64,000 nt of DNA from Theobroma cacao (lineage: Eukaryota; Streptophyta; Magnoliopsida; Malvales; Malvaceae), in NCBI RefSeq assembly GCF_000208745.1, contig NC_030855.1:12245208-12309207 (forward strand). The letters are read 5' to 3'. A model generated the notes under the pieces. The model was not told the DNA's origin, searched no databases, and saw only the letters and a list, made by a program, of their open reading frames with translations. The position numbers and the translations under genes are program-made. How positions within the stretch are numbered: position 1 is the first letter of the stretch; every line of letters starts with the position of its first letter. Positions 1 through 12,690 of the stretch are shown one piece after another.

Positions 1-239
1 TCCGCTGGAGGTCGAGTATTATTTTGTTATGTATAGATGAACTTAAATGTAAATTTTAAAAGAGTAATGCCAGTACGAGTTGGCAATGTATATCACTATT
101 TTGACTCAAAGTCATGAAATAGGACTTAGTGATAATAAATAGAATCATAAGTAAGATAAATAATAGGCTTGCTTGGGTTTAGTGGATTACGTCCATTGGA
201 TCCATGCGCCGGTCATGACCCGGAATTTGGGTCGTGACA
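1..239 (+). mobile_element. 3' end of a family-I LTR (cut by window edge)
   Basis: The stretch ends in GGGTCGTGACA and matches the last 270 bases of the complete family-I unit at 10697-13328: the same CCGCTGGAAGTCGAGTA-like stretch, the same 'GCTTGCTTGGG..CCATGCGCCGGTCATG' region and the same terminus. Its left part lies outside the window. It is probably a solo LTR or LTR end. No coding content. Confidence 0.8.
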
Positions 240-2254
240 TTATTGATCCTTCAAGATTCATCTTTACTTGATCATTGCATCTTATGCAATACCATAATCC
301 CTAAAAGTTATCTTTATTTCTCAATTATCTTCCATACCTCTAACATATATATTATATCCTTATTGCATTTTGATGTTAATTAGTCACTCAAGACTTAGGC
401 TTATTTGAATCATGCATGCCTCATACATTTTTTGAATTCCAATTTCCATAATACATTTAGAGGTTTTCATTAACCAACTTCATTATTACTAGTACCTTAA
501 ATGATCCTTTGTACCATCCCTATATACCAATATGTGATTATTTTCCTTTTAGCATTTACACAGTCCATGCTTGTAATTCCAAGACTTGAAATAAGATTCT
601 ACTTAAGTACTTCTCAATGTCATTGCAAGTATCCACTTTCAACTTATAGCTTCCCTTTTGTAAGTATACAATTTACTGCTTGTTTTCACAGGATTCATAG
701 GTTTCTAATATGCCACATAATTAGACTTGTCTTGCTACTAATCTTTTTCTTTCAACTTAGTCAAGATAAGATTTGTAAATCCTCATAGCAATACTTTATA
801 TTCGCTCATTTACTATGCCAACCATGTAATCTTTCATTCACAATTTCTTCACTTGGTATTGGCATTCCTTTATCAATGTCTCATACTTTCATTTAAATTT
901 TCACTCACACTTTTCTTAGTCTTTGACAAGGCTTTTTCTCTTGTCTCCTTTCTTTCTTAGGATTTGACTTTAGTCAACATAGTGTTCATCTTAATACTTT
1001 ACATTGTAGCTTATCTCAATGTAGCCATCTCAAGAACTTTCAACTTCTCTTTTAATTACATGCCAATATATAATACAATAAAGAAACTTTTCAATTCATT
1101 CATATAAACATGCTCCTAAGCACTTAAAACTCCAAATAACAAAGCTCAACATCAAGACCAATGACCATAATTCAACTTGTAAGTTCATCATCATGCCACT
1201 CACAACTTGCTCATGCTTTCTAGACATGAGGTGTTCCTAGTGCTGCTCATTGCAGCTACTGGAAATAGGGTGGTTTCAGCGCTACAACGTTAAAGAGTCA
1301 GTGTTGTGATGTTGTGGCTATTGGAAATTTCTTTACCAAAGAAATTATTCTACCTTTAAGGTTACTACATGGATCAAGCTCAACCATTTGGCTTTCCTCT
1401 AGGCCTATACCACAATTTCCATAACCATGTGTATCTTCTTTTTTAGTTATCATATGCACTAGGCCAAGTCAATATTTTCAAACTCGTATTATCCATTAAC
1501 CCTTATCATCAATCAATAAGTCCCACCTTAGAACATCATTTCCACGTTGTGCAATGAACTTACAATGTACTTAACACCACACATATACTTATTCACCATT
1601 TATAGTATCCAACAATTCCTTAATATCCACAACTAATTATCTTTCTTGTCTTGTAACTCAAATAGTTTTCTGACTTTCAACTTAAAATTGCCATGAAAAT
1701 AGTTCATCTTGGTCAACACCTTATGCTCACATTATTATTAATTCAAGAATTCATCTTTCCCTCTTTCCATAATTACTTCCAATAGTATATATTGTGCCAA
1801 TTCTCATCTTATAATGTCATAGCACTATGTGCCTTCATTCTTACCGTCTATCGTACTCCACAAGAATCAATTAGAAGATTTACATACTTCTTTGTGCGTT
1901 GCATAACTCTTTGGGACCTACCTTCTCATCATAGCCACTGGTGGCTACCATAAATTAGTCTCTAATCCAGGCTCAATATTCTCACGTCACACACACACAT
2001 GTATGGATATTTTTACTAGTAATCCAAATCAACAATGCATGAAAATTCCAAATACTCGACAAATCATTAGATTAGCTACTACATAACTTGTTCAAACCAC
2101 ATGAGAATCAACCATGTTTCAAATCCTCCAAACACATAAATCACAACTACTATTCAATCCAACTACATCAGCGAGTCTCATAATCATACTAGTTTCAAAT
2201 AAACTATTTGACTTAACTAACAACTATAGCTATCCAGACCCGTACACATCAACG
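240..2254. other. gene-free degenerate repeat sequence
   Basis: AT-rich sequence with no reading frame longer than 95 codons and no recognised motif. It lies between two family-I LTR pieces and next to gag-like sequence on the minus strand, so it is most likely old retrotransposon interior. I see no gene in it. Confidence 0.5.
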
Positions 2255-2690
2255 GATCACATTCCAAATCGTCCTCAGCCTCTTGAGGATTCTCCTCATC
2301 CTCACCATTCTCACCTTGCTGTTCATTCACATAATCTTCCCTATTAATGGGTGCAGCACCTCTCCCACAACCAGGAGGAAAATTTCACATAGTAAATACT
2401 TTCCTTGGACGATAGCTTTCGCCAGCTACTTCTTCCACTTTTTCCTTGTCTTTTTTCTTAAGATCATTTGTAGTACACGCCACCCTTTCAAGGCTTTCCT
2501 AGCTCTTAAATATTATTTCAGATCCTAGGGGAATCCATCTAATAGGAATTCGAGACAAGTTACTTCCTTGGCTTTCACACTCTTGCACAAAACGGCTGCC
2601 AGCAATGGAATCCATTGATCCCTTTTCAGTACTATGGGAATCATTCCCTTTCTCCTCATTGCTACTTATGTTGTGTCGCAGAGCCACTTC
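2255..2690 (-). pseudogene. decayed retroelement gag-like coding remnant
   Basis: On the minus strand there are two coding-like stretches. One is a Ser/Glu-rich 62-codon frame at 2499-2687. The other, at about 2225-2450, is an acidic run containing a Gly/Arg-rich start (GCGRGAAPINRED) followed by a Glu/Asp-rich tail. The two stretches are broken by stops. Composition and position, upstream of LTR material in the same orientation, resemble the start of a Gypsy-type gag. This is inference from composition, since no capsid or zinc-knuckle motif is visible. Confidence 0.3.
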
Positions 2691-2787
2691 AAAAACCTAT
2701 ACACAACCATGTGTTAATTCTTAACCTTTTACGTACTAAGAAAAAGGTAGGTTTATAGATGAATAAGAGTTTATGTAACCTCTTTCC

Positions 2788-5355
2788 TGTCACAACTCAA
2801 ATCCCGAGCCATGACAGACACATGGGCCCAATGGGCATAGCCCACTAAGCCCAGGCAAGCCTTTTTATGCAATCCCGATCATCATTCCCAGCCATCATTT
2901 CTAAAACCACATATTGTAATTCCCAACTATAAATATTTCAGTAACATTTTATAGCAACCGAATATTCACATTTGTATTATGTTAAAATAATGTCACCCGT
3001 TTGCCATCCTATAATGGCATCAGCAGTCAAATATACATATTTGATTTTTAACATGAACCTTAGTGGTCTACATTACTTATACGTATACACAAGCATAAGA
3101 CTCTTAACAGTCAGTGAAGTAACTGTGGGTGAAGGTACAGCTACTGAGATACCATAGTACCTACCAAGAAGGCGAGAATATGTGGACAACTCAATCTAGG
3201 TCCCAACTGCCTCTGAATCTGAAAACATTAAGTTTAAAAGAGTGAGTATAAAACTCAGTGAGTGAACATAAGAAGGAAACAAGCAACCGATACGGAAAGA
3301 TTTTGAAAACATGATGCACTTTTGTTAAAAACAATGCAATTTAGTTTAATTTCTTGTAAAACCCCATAATTCAACCTTTGATTATTAAATCCCTTAATGT
3401 TGAAAGATCCATGATAAACCATGAAGTTGAAAAGAATGAAAGTTTCAGCAAATGTCCAAGCAAGACAAGCAAAAAAAAGGGTTTCTCGCTGCAGCAAAAA
3501 GGCATTCTTAGTTTGCATATGTTTGGGTCATTAGAAATTTAAGAGGTTGGGCTACAACTTTAATGTTTACCACTTTGCCCAGTTCTGATCGAAAGGTGGC
3601 CAAAATCGTTGTCACATTGAAAGCACTGCACCATAATTTTGGAATCACTCAAGAGTTTCTCGTTGCAGCAAGAATGGATTATCGCTGCAGCCAAATTCAG
3701 AGCGTGGATTAAGGCCGCCTACGTGAGAGTTTCTCGCTGCAGTGAACATGAATCTCGCTGCAATGAGAGATAGAGCAATTTAGTTAAAAAAGTCTTGTTA
3801 CATCAAAAAGCCATTTTTTTGCTGAAATGAAAAGCAATTTGGGAGCAATTAACAATGCCAACATACAACATAATCACAAATATTTTTATGAACTTTCTAT
3901 AATATATATATATTTTACATAAACATGCATATCACCGCCGCCACACCCAACTCATGTGCAACCCCTACATCGTGCACATAGCTGGAGTCATTGTGCGCAA
4001 CCCCACATCATGCACAATTAAGGCCATTGTGTGCAACCCCCACATCACGCACAATAATGTCATCATCCACACTCACACACCCTGTCATCACCGGCATGTG
4101 CATCCCCCACATCGCACATACGCACGGTTATATTCATTACACAATATTATCTACCAATGTACAATACATATATATATATATATATATATATCAACATATA
4201 AAGGGATTTCACAAATTCATTACAATCACATTTCATAACGCAAAAATGTTTCATCAAAGGCTTGTTCCCATATGCATTTTAAAGAAAAAACAATTTAAAC
4301 AATTCAAGTGATTTGTTCACACGTATATGCATCTACCCAAAGCATTTTAGTGCAGGTTCACTCACCGGTATTTATTAAATCTTTACCCAACTCCAACTTC
4401 CTCTAATGGTCCAAATGGGGAGATGGGGCTTCGTTGGAGCCTATCATCACAATAGCATCACAATTAACTCAATTCACATAACTATAAATTCTAAAAGCTA
4501 TCTCCTAACTAGCTTCCAATTGCCATTAAGTGGCTATCTATTTTCCCTATCCTAATCACTCTAAAATGAATAAACAACCTCAACTACAAAACACACACAA
4601 GTCTAATCACTAGCCATTCTCAACACTTAAAAATCAACTCTACTTCATTACTCACCTTGGTAGCTTTGTAAGTGAATTCCTTTCCAAGAATTTTCAAGCT
4701 ATTATAGAAACTCTCTCTCTTTCTCTGTCTAAAACACCTAACTAGTGAGAGAAAGTATGGGAGTAAGACGTTTTAAGGGTTTTAAGGTGAGAGTGAAAAA
4801 GCATGAAAAACCCTATAACAAGGTGTGTAAAAGCATGAAATTTAAGGTTAGTTGGAAAGGGTGATGGAAGCTTTCAGACATGGAGGATGAAATAAGCATG
4901 AGATGGGAGGAAGAAGAAGAAGAAGCTGCTAGAAAAATGAAAAAGCTGCTGGAGAAATGAGATATGTATGCTATGGTTGACTAAAGTTTCATTTATTTAC
5001 AAAAATGCCATCCAATAGTTGACTTTGCCTTCTTTATTTCCTTTGGTTAAGCTTTTTACTCTTTTGACACTAAGGCAAAGTCCATAATAGTCTAAAAATA
5101 CTCAAGTTCACGAAAACTTAAAAATTTCGACTCGAGATGCAAAATGATCATTTTGCCCCTATCATGAAAATTATTAGTATTTCTATCTTCTTCATTATTT
5201 TACCATCATTCATTTATTCCTTAGGTCTATTTAGACCTTAATAACATTTGAGAGCTACTTCCAGGAGCTCACCATGAGAAATGACGAAATTGCCCCTAGT
5301 CTGTGTTATCGGGGTCTACTGCTAGTTACAGGTCTATAAAGGTCGATGTCTCACA
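2788..5355 (-). mobile_element. family-I solo-LTR-like unit, copy 1
   Basis: A 2.57 kb unit that starts TGTCACAACTC and ends GTCTCACA on the plus strand, so it has TG..CA termini. It aligns along its length with the units at 9051-14164 and 10697-13328. Orientation is called minus because the copy in the other orientation shows a TATA box. It has no internal direct repeat, protein, primer site or polypurine tract, which is why I call it a solo LTR. The five bases on each side (TTTCC, CTCCT) do not match, so one flank has been lost or rearranged. It carries several CTCGCTGCAGC-type palindromes (3480-3770) and a 43 bp tandem repeat near 3950-4110. Confidence 0.75.
4167..4191. repeat. (TA)n microsatellite
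   Basis: About 12 consecutive TA units inside family-I LTR copy 1. Short frames called across it are artefacts of the repeat. Confidence 0.9.
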
Positions 5356-5597
5356 CTCCTCTTGTCTCCTTGGTGTCCAAAATACCTTATTATGCCTCAA
5401 TTCACTTCCGAATCACTTTTTTTATCTCACAAATTCTTCCTCGATAAAAATATTATTATTTTATTATTATTTCTTCGCGTGTGGAATATTTTATCCCAAA
5501 CTATTCCTTTCATCTTTCATCACTTTGAAACATTATAATTAACCTCAATTTGCATCCGATAAGCTTTATTAGTCACTATATCAAAGTGCGGGGTATT
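5356..5597 (-). mobile_element. terminal fragment of a family-II LTR
   Basis: The end GGGGTATTACA and the preceding 230 bases match 7785-8035. Both contain the TATTATTATTTTATTATTATT block, the same spacing and a similar terminus. On the minus strand it begins TGTAATACCCCG. Taken with the next two entries it looks like the 3' LTR of a minus-strand element, truncated by the family-I unit to its left. Confidence 0.6.
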
Positions 5598-5724
5598 ACA
5601 CTTCCCTTGATTCATGTTACGCACCCACAATCCAAAGATAAGACTCTACACTAACTCTAACAACTCCGCTAACGACACAGGAAATCCTAAAACTTGACTA
5701 AACTTAGGACTCTAATACCAAGTC
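5598..5724 (-). mobile_element. remnant interior of a family-II element with tRNA-Met primer site
   Basis: Only about 130 bases separate the two family-II LTR ends. On the minus strand, bases 5720-5710 read TGGTATTAGAG, the start of the common plant initiator-tRNA-Met primer-binding site, and lie directly beside the LTR end near 5725. The gag-pol interior is therefore almost entirely missing. The element is a deleted derivative. Confidence 0.5.
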
Positions 5725-8035
5725 TATAACAACCCGTTTCCTCCTTTAGTTAATCACCACGATAATCCTTTTCCACTTACACACTTCCTAGCAATAAATC
5801 AAGTTTAATATAATTAGTATTTATCATTCCAATTCAGCTCACATTTCTGTCCTATGTGCCACATGCTTAGTTGCTTTCATTTTCAAGAACTCTTCACATT
5901 TCAAATAATTATTTTTCACTATACCCAACCTCAAACATTATTTCCAATTTCATGCATATGCATAATTATATATGGGCAACATCTCAACCAAGAATCCTGA
6001 ATCAATATCCACATTGTTCATCTTTATTCTTATAAATACTCTGACATGCAACCACTAATTTTTAACTAGCCGAATCTAATGTGCCATAACATACCCACAT
6101 TGAATGGTTACGTTTCAAATCACTTTGAACTCTACATGCAATTCAATATATGCTCATAACATCGTTCACCATTGCTGCCATAAACATAAATCATCAACAA
6201 ATGTTCTATCTTTCTTTCCATTCATGAAACTCAAGGTTAAAAACACTTACCCATCATTTCTTTGTCTCCAATCACCATATACCCATGTACAATTAACATG
6301 CATGCATCCAGTCCTTTGATTATTTGAAGATCTTGCTATCACAAAACATGTATTATAATTACCATCTAATTGTTAAAACATAATCAAATCAAAACCACAA
6401 TGCTTACCCTTGTTTCTCTTGAAACTTTAGAACCAAGCTTTTCTCTCTCAAGCTCAACAATTAGTTCCTCTCTTACATGTTGAAGATTCCTTTTTTTCAA
6501 TTTTTGGGTGATGAGATGCTAAACTCAACAATGAAGAGCCAGGAACTCGTGGTTTCCTTGGATCTTCACAACTCGAGCCTTCCCCACTTTCCTCTCTTTT
6601 TTTTCTTTTTTCTTCGTTTCGGGTGGAGCTCTAAAAAACACTTTCTTCTTTCTTTTCCTCTCTCAATGGCCGATTCTCCCAAGCTTCACCAAGGCTAATT
6701 CACATTTCTTTTAGTCCTTGAAACTTGGTATTTATATGGCCACCCATTTATCTAGTCAAATTGCATGCACACATTTACCTTTTATTTTCATTTAGCCATT
6801 TTGCCAACCAATAGGTTTCATGCATCCTATTTCCTTTCTTCCACATTGGTTAGAAATCCTCTTTTACTATCCATATTCTTTCTTAAATTCATTTCCACTT
6901 AATCCCCCCTTATTTGTGCCTAATGGTCTTTCATGCAACTTTCCCATCTTAATTTCCATTTGGCCTCTTCCTTGGCCAATGACATTACATGCAACTATAT
7001 TTTCTCTACTTTTAGTCTAATTGTCACCAAGTGTCCATCATGCATAAATCCTCCATGCATTCTTTTAACTTAAAAATCCACATGCATGTGTTATCTTATT
7101 CATTTTGTCTTATGCCTTTTTGTTTGTCACATGGTAGGGGTCTCACATATTCCCCACTACAAGTACATCCTTGCATGCATGTCTTTGCATGTGGTAGTAT
7201 TTGTTACATGCATATTCCATCCTCCCACATAATCAAATTTTTCTTGGTTAGTTAATTTCCATTTAACTTCAAATGTTGAAATTGCACATAAATCCTTAAA
7301 TTTTTGTCGTATTTACATTTGACCCTCCAAACTTTTCTTCCTTTAAAATTTGGTCTTTCAAACATTTTGTAAGGTACAATTTGATCTTTCAACTTGTTCA
7401 TAATTATAGCTTCACCCCTTTACTTTTCGTTATTTGTAATTTCACCCCTCAACTTCTTATTCTTTTCAATTAAGTCCCTCCATCATTCCTTTAATTCCAA
7501 TTTCTTTTTATTTTTCTTCCATTACACTTGTACAATAAAATATCATATTGACACTTCACCAAGGTGTCACCATAATATTTAAATATATACTTACCTTCTC
7601 TTGCTTTATTTAATGAAGGCACTCGAGCCCCACTTACATCGTTTTTCTTCAAAATTGTTTCTTACTTCTTCTTCTCACTTAGATTAGCCATATAGTCTTC
7701 CTTCCTGACTAATTTCAACAACAGATAAAATATTAATATTTTAATATTATTTTATTAATAAAATATTATTTTCTTCCTAAATTCTCCACTTGTCTCCTCG
7801 GGTCCCAAAGTGTTTGACTTTGTTGTGGTTCACTTCCAAATCACCTTTTAACTTGCTAATTCATCCTTGATAAAATATTATTATTTTATTATTATTCTCT
7901 TGTGTATAGAATATTTTATTTTAAAATATTCTTTTCCACCCGTTTTCACTCTTTTGCACTTAAATTAGCATCAATTGACCCTCATCTTATCGATAAGGTC
8001 ATATTGACTTATATACGAGGGTACGGGGTGTTACA
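5725..8035 (-). mobile_element. family-II LTR (about 2.3 kb)
   Basis: On the minus strand the unit starts TGTAACACCCCGTACC at 8035 and ends next to the primer site at about 5725, which fits a 5' LTR. Its outer 250 bases are duplicated at 5356-5597. It contains no conserved protein. The frames seen here are short, rich in Ser/Phe/Leu and T-rich. The right edge abuts a Copia LTR at the point corresponding to base 27472 of the intact LTR, so it probably inserted into that LTR. Confidence 0.55.
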
Positions 8036-8583
8036 TCTTTTTTGAGCTTGGACCTTCTTTGATCATCCATATTTTTGTGAAAGCTTTCACCTTTCTAAAC
8101 CTAAACTTCTTTATCAACTCTTCTATAGGTTTATAGTTGATGATTCACTAGAATCCACTATTGTATTGGTTATACCTCCTACCAAAAGGTAGAAGGGTTT
8201 TGACTAATCCTTTAAAAAGCTTCATCTTCTATAAAAGTTGTGCTTTAACTTGAAAAAGGTTGTGTCTTAATAGAGGTTATGCCTGATTCTGTAAAAGGCA
8301 CGTTGTACAAGTTACGCCTAATCTTGCAAACGGCATGTTATAAAGATTACACCTGACCCTATTGTGCTATCAAGGGAAAGGATGTAGGCATTGGAATGCC
8401 AAACCTCTATAAAAATCCTCCAAGTACTTTTTATTTTTCTGTTATTTACTAATTCAACTTATACTATGTTTTATTGTTTCATTCTTTCATGTTTTAGCTG
8501 ATTTTTGAAAAATGAGAAATTTTTACTTAACAACTAGTTCACCTCTCTCTCAATAGTTTTACTTTAAGCTTATCTTTCGAACA
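8036..8583 (+). mobile_element. remnant of Copia 5' LTR (3' third)
   Basis: This segment matches 27472-28050 of the intact LTR, including 'ATCCATATTTTTGTGAAAGC', the repeated 'ACGCCTGATC..GCAAAAGGCA' units and the end TTATCTTTC(G/T)AACA. It stops exactly where a primer-binding site begins. The upstream two thirds of the LTR are replaced by the family-II insertion or lie outside the window. Confidence 0.75.
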
Positions 8584-8584
8584 A

Positions 8585-8597
8585 TTGGTATTAGAGC
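8585..8597 (+). other. primer-binding site (initiator tRNA-Met)
   Basis: TTGGTATTAGAGC follows the LTR terminus AACA after one base. It matches the conserved plant Copia primer site (TGGTATCAGAGC) with one change and fixes the direction of the element as plus. Confidence 0.8.
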
Positions 8598-8666
8598 AGG
8601 TTCTCAAGTCTTTACAGGTTTAACCACTTTTGAGAGATCTTGAACAAAGAGCTTAAAGTTACAGTC

Positions 8667-9050
8667 ATGGCATCCTTGAGCTTCATTGGTGAAGGAAAAT
8701 CTATGATGTGACCTCTTTTATTCAAAGGGGAGAACTACCCATTCTAGAGAATGAGGTTTGAGAATTTAATACAATCAATTGATTTAGATCTTTGGGATAT
8801 TATTGTTGATAGACCTTACATTCTTACAAAAATTATTAGTGATGAGAGACATCTTAAAATAAGAGCTAAATGGGATGATAAAGATAAAAAGTTGATACAG
8901 CTGAATCACAATACTGTAACAACTATTTTATATGCTCTTAGTGAAGATGAATTTAATAGGGTAACCATGTGCTCTACAGTAAAAAAAATTTGGGATACTT
9001 TGGAAAATTGTTATGAGGGCACCATTCAAGTAAAAGAGTCAAAGATTAGT
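8667..9050 (+). pseudogene. Copia gag, first part (interrupted)
   Basis: Translation from the ATG at 8667, 70 bases after the primer site, gives an N-terminal gag of the UBN2/DUF4219 type. The FKGENYPF stretch is followed by R-M-R-F and IQSIDLDLWDII, and the frame runs through YALSEDEFNRV to KIWDTLENCYEG. In the intact family this region forms capsid. Two in-frame stops (about 8709 and 8746) and a 5.1 kb insertion after codon AGT at 9050 break it. The remaining frame resumes at 14170. The copy cannot make functional gag. Confidence 0.75.
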
Positions 9051-11085
9051 TGTCACGAACCAAATCCCAAGCCATAACCGGCCCATGGACTCAATTGACA
9101 TAGACCACTAAGCCCAAGCAAGCCTATGTATGTGACTCCATTCATTGATTTCATCATTCGTTCTTACAACCGTATTTCGTAATTCTTATTAACAAGTATT
9201 TTAATACCTTTTTATCGAATCCATATGTTCACATTTATATAATTCAAAATAATGTCATTCGTGCCATCTTGTAGTGGCAACATTAATCAACATAAACATC
9301 TATTTCTTAAGATATATATAACTTAACAATTTACATCAGGGTACGTATGTTCAACGAAAAGGACTCTAGACTTCCAGCAAAGTGACCATAGTGAAGGTGC
9401 AGCTACTGAATGCCATTGATACCTACCAAAAGATAGACGTACGTGGACACCTCAATCTACATCTCAACTGCCTCCTGATCTAAAAACATGAATTTGAAAA
9501 AGGTGAGTATAAACTCAGTGAGTGAACATAAGAAGGGAACAAGCAATCGATAGGAAGAATTTGGAAATCATGATGCACTTGTTTCAAAAACAATGCTATT
9601 GATTTAATTTCTTACTAAAAACCCCTCCTTTCAAACTTTGATTAATAACCTCATAGTGTTGTAAAAACCCATGATCAATCCATGAAGTTAAATAGGTGAA
9701 AAATATGTCAAAATTAAGCAAGGTAGCAAGCATGGTAGCAAGTTTCTTACTGCAGCGAGAAATAGTCTTAGTTTGCATATGTTTTAGTTTTTCTAGAATA
9801 TCTCCCACTAAAAAAGTCCAATTGACTTGATTTTTAAACCATTAGAAAGCTAAGAGGTAGGGTTACAACTTTAATGTTTACCACTTTTCCCAGTTCTGAT
9901 GGGAAGGTGGTCAAAATCTTTGTCAAATTGAAAGCACTGCACTAGAACCCGAGAGTTTCTCGCTGCAGCGAAAATGAATCTCGCTACAGTGAGAAACAGA
10001 GCATTTTAATTGAAATGGGTCTTGTTACATCAAAAGCCATTTTCTTGTTGAAATGAAAAGTAATTTGAGAGCAATTAACAATGCCAACATGCAACACAGT
10101 CACAAATATTTTCATAACTTTCTATAACACAGATATATATACATATGCATTAATCATCATGTGTGCACTCCCTACTTACACACTTCAACATCATCATGTG
10201 TGCACTCCCTGCTCGCACACTCTAACATCATCATGTGCACACTCCCTACTCACACACTTCAACATCCTCACCCAACATTATTCATCAATGCACAATGTAT
10301 ATTCATGTACATACATACCAACATAATATAGGAACACATGGATTCATCCTTTTACACATTTCACATTTTCACAACATCAAAGCATGTTATCAAGGGCTTG
10401 TTCCCCAGCACACATTTTTAAACAAAGGTTGGATAAAATCATTCAAATGTTTCATCCAAATACATTTATATTTCCCAAAGCAAATTTTAAAATGCAAGTT
10501 TACTCACCAGTCTTTATTAATGTTTTGGTGGGCTCTAGCTTCGACTAATGTTCTGAATTGAGGTGTAGGGTTTTGTTGGAACCTATCACACACAACAACA
10601 TCACCATCAACCCAACTTGGCATTATTACTATTCCAAAGCTATTTTCTAAATTGGGTTCTACTAGTCATTCCTAACTAGTTTCCAACTACTATTAATGTG
10701 AGACCTCAACCTCTATAGGCTTGTAACTAAGTATAGATGTAATAATACGAGCCAGGGGTAGTTTCGTCATTTTCTCTAATAAGCTTTCAGAAGAAAGTTT
10801 TATGATATTCTAAGGTCTAAATGGGTATAAGACTGCATAAATGATATGTGCTGATGAAAACATGAAGAAAACTAAAAGTTTCAACAATTTTCATAACAGG
10901 GGCAAAATGGTCATTTTTCACCTCGAGTTAAAATTTTAAGTTTTTATGAACCCGAACATGTCTAGACCATTATGGATCTTGTCCCAGTGTTAAAAAAGTA
11001 AAAAGATTGCATAAAAGATTGGAGGAGAATAAGTTAATTGGTGGAAGGGCATTTTCATAATTTTATGGGAATGGATAAGTTTGGC

Positions 11086-11094
11086 CTATAAATA
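11086..11094 (+). promoter_or_regulatory. LTR TATA box
   Basis: CTATAAATA, placed about 390 bases into the unit and followed by a pyrimidine-rich leader. This matches the expected U3/R arrangement of a plant LTR. The corresponding place in copy 2 has TATTTATAG on the plus strand. Confidence 0.5.
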
Positions 11095-11901
11095 TCTTGA
11101 AATTTCCAGCACCTTCTTGAATTTCCAGCAGCTGGTCTTCTTCTTCCCTTCTCTCTCACGTTTCTTCAAAACTCCATGGAACCTTGATATGAAGCTTGCA
11201 TGATTTTCTCTTTTTAGCTCCAATTTTCATACCTTTGAGCCCTTTTGACTAGAACCTTTGAATTCTTTCACTATCTCACTTCAAAACCCTTGATAAAGCT
11301 TATTTCCAAACTTTCTCTCACTAGTTGGGCATTCTAGAAAGAGAAAAAAAGAATTACTCCATTGATTTGGAAGCTATTGGAAGAGAATTAGACTACAAAG
11401 GAGCCCTAAGGTAAGTGATGAACTAAGCTTGATTTTTAGCTGTGAATAATTGCTAGTAATTGAGATTATGAGCTGTTTTATTGTTGAGTATGTTCATTAC
11501 TTTTTAGTGATTAAGATAGTGAACATAGATAGCCATTTAATGTGGTAATTGAAAACTAGCTAAGAGATAGCTTTTAGGGTTCATAGTGTGTAAATTGACC
11601 TATTGCTTATGCTAATGTGATCCTAGGTTCTAAGGAAGCCCCATCATCTCATTTGGACAATTAAGGGAATTTGGAGTCATCTAAAGGCTCTACAATCAAT
11701 TGGTGAGTGGACTTGCATTTCAAACTTATTTTGGGGCGAATGAATGATTTTGTCCAACTTGTCTTTGAAAATGTACCTTGCGAACAAGCCTTTGATGAAT
11801 TAATGTTATATTGTGAAAATGTGTTATACAATGGATTATGTATTGTCAAAATATGATAATATGCATGATATGCATTGGGTGCTTATTTGTATGTTGATGT
11901 G

Positions 11902-12027
11902 GACCCGGCTATGTGCGAGTAAGAGTGCACATAAGCCGTTGCTGACCCAACTATATGCGAGTGGGAGTGCACATAAGTCGTTGCTGACCAGGCTATGTGC
12001 GAGTAGGAGTGCGCATAAGCCGTTGCA
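11902..12027. repeat. 42 bp tandem repeat, 3 copies
   Basis: Three successive units begin GACC and contain 'GGCTATGTGCGAGTA.GAGTG' and 'CATAAGCCGTTGC'. They differ at a few positions. The other two family-I units carry unrelated-length tandem repeats at the equivalent place. Confidence 0.85.
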
Positions 12028-12227
12028 TATGAGACGATGATGATGGGAGAGTGTATATGATGATTGGTATCTATATATATATACATATATGGTATATGGT
12101 TATAAATACAAAAATGTGAGCATTTGATTTGTTGAAATTTAGGAGTTTACATGTGTTACATGTTGTTTTTCTTATCTACCAGGATTGCTTTGTTTTAAAG
12201 GAAAAGGGAACTTTTTTCTTGATATTC

Positions 12228-12690
12228 TAATTCTCGCTGCAACTAGATTCATTCTCGATGCAGCGAGAAACTCTCGAGTTTTAAAAAGGTAGGCTAGCCG
12301 AAAACTCACTGTAGATAGATGCATTTTTGCTACAGCGAAAATGACACTGTAGCTTCTCGCTACAGCTAAATTCATTCTCGCTACAGCAAGAAACTTTCTG
12401 TTTTTGAGTTACAATTTTGCTACAACGAGATTCAATCTCGCTGTAGCAAGAAACATTCTGTTTCTGGGTTACAATTTCGTTGAATCTCGCTGCAGCGAAA
12501 AACCTTCTGTTTTGGTCTCCTATCTTGTCCAATTGCTGCCCTATCTTTCACTCCTTTGCTACCATATCGGAGCAAGGACTTCCAACATTAAGGATTAAAT
12601 GAGTTATGTTTAAAATGGGGAGGTTTAGTGAGAAACCCTCGTTCGGCTAATAACTAAACGCTGCAGCAAGAATGCCTTTCCGCTACAGCA
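12228..12690. repeat. dispersed palindrome array TTCTCGCTGCAGCGAGAA
   Basis: About ten imperfect copies of a self-complementary 16-18 bp element (CTCGCTGCAGCGAG core) spaced some 30-60 bases apart, with linkers such as TTTCTGTTTTTGAGTTACAA. Equivalent but fewer copies are in the two other family-I units. Confidence 0.8.

Noticed and set aside
3954..4311. Overlapping His/Thr/Ile-rich frames of 94-106 codons
   Set aside because: They are produced by the tandem repeat and the (TA)n tract in a solo LTR. No conserved motif.
8585..8597. tRNA-like sequence
   Set aside because: Matches only the primer-binding complement of tRNA-Met next to an LTR end. No cloverleaf around it.
12228..12690. Regularly spaced palindromes resembling a CRISPR array
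   Set aside because: Nuclear plant DNA, units diverged, spacers of uneven length and partly repeated, no cas genes. It is an LTR palindrome array.
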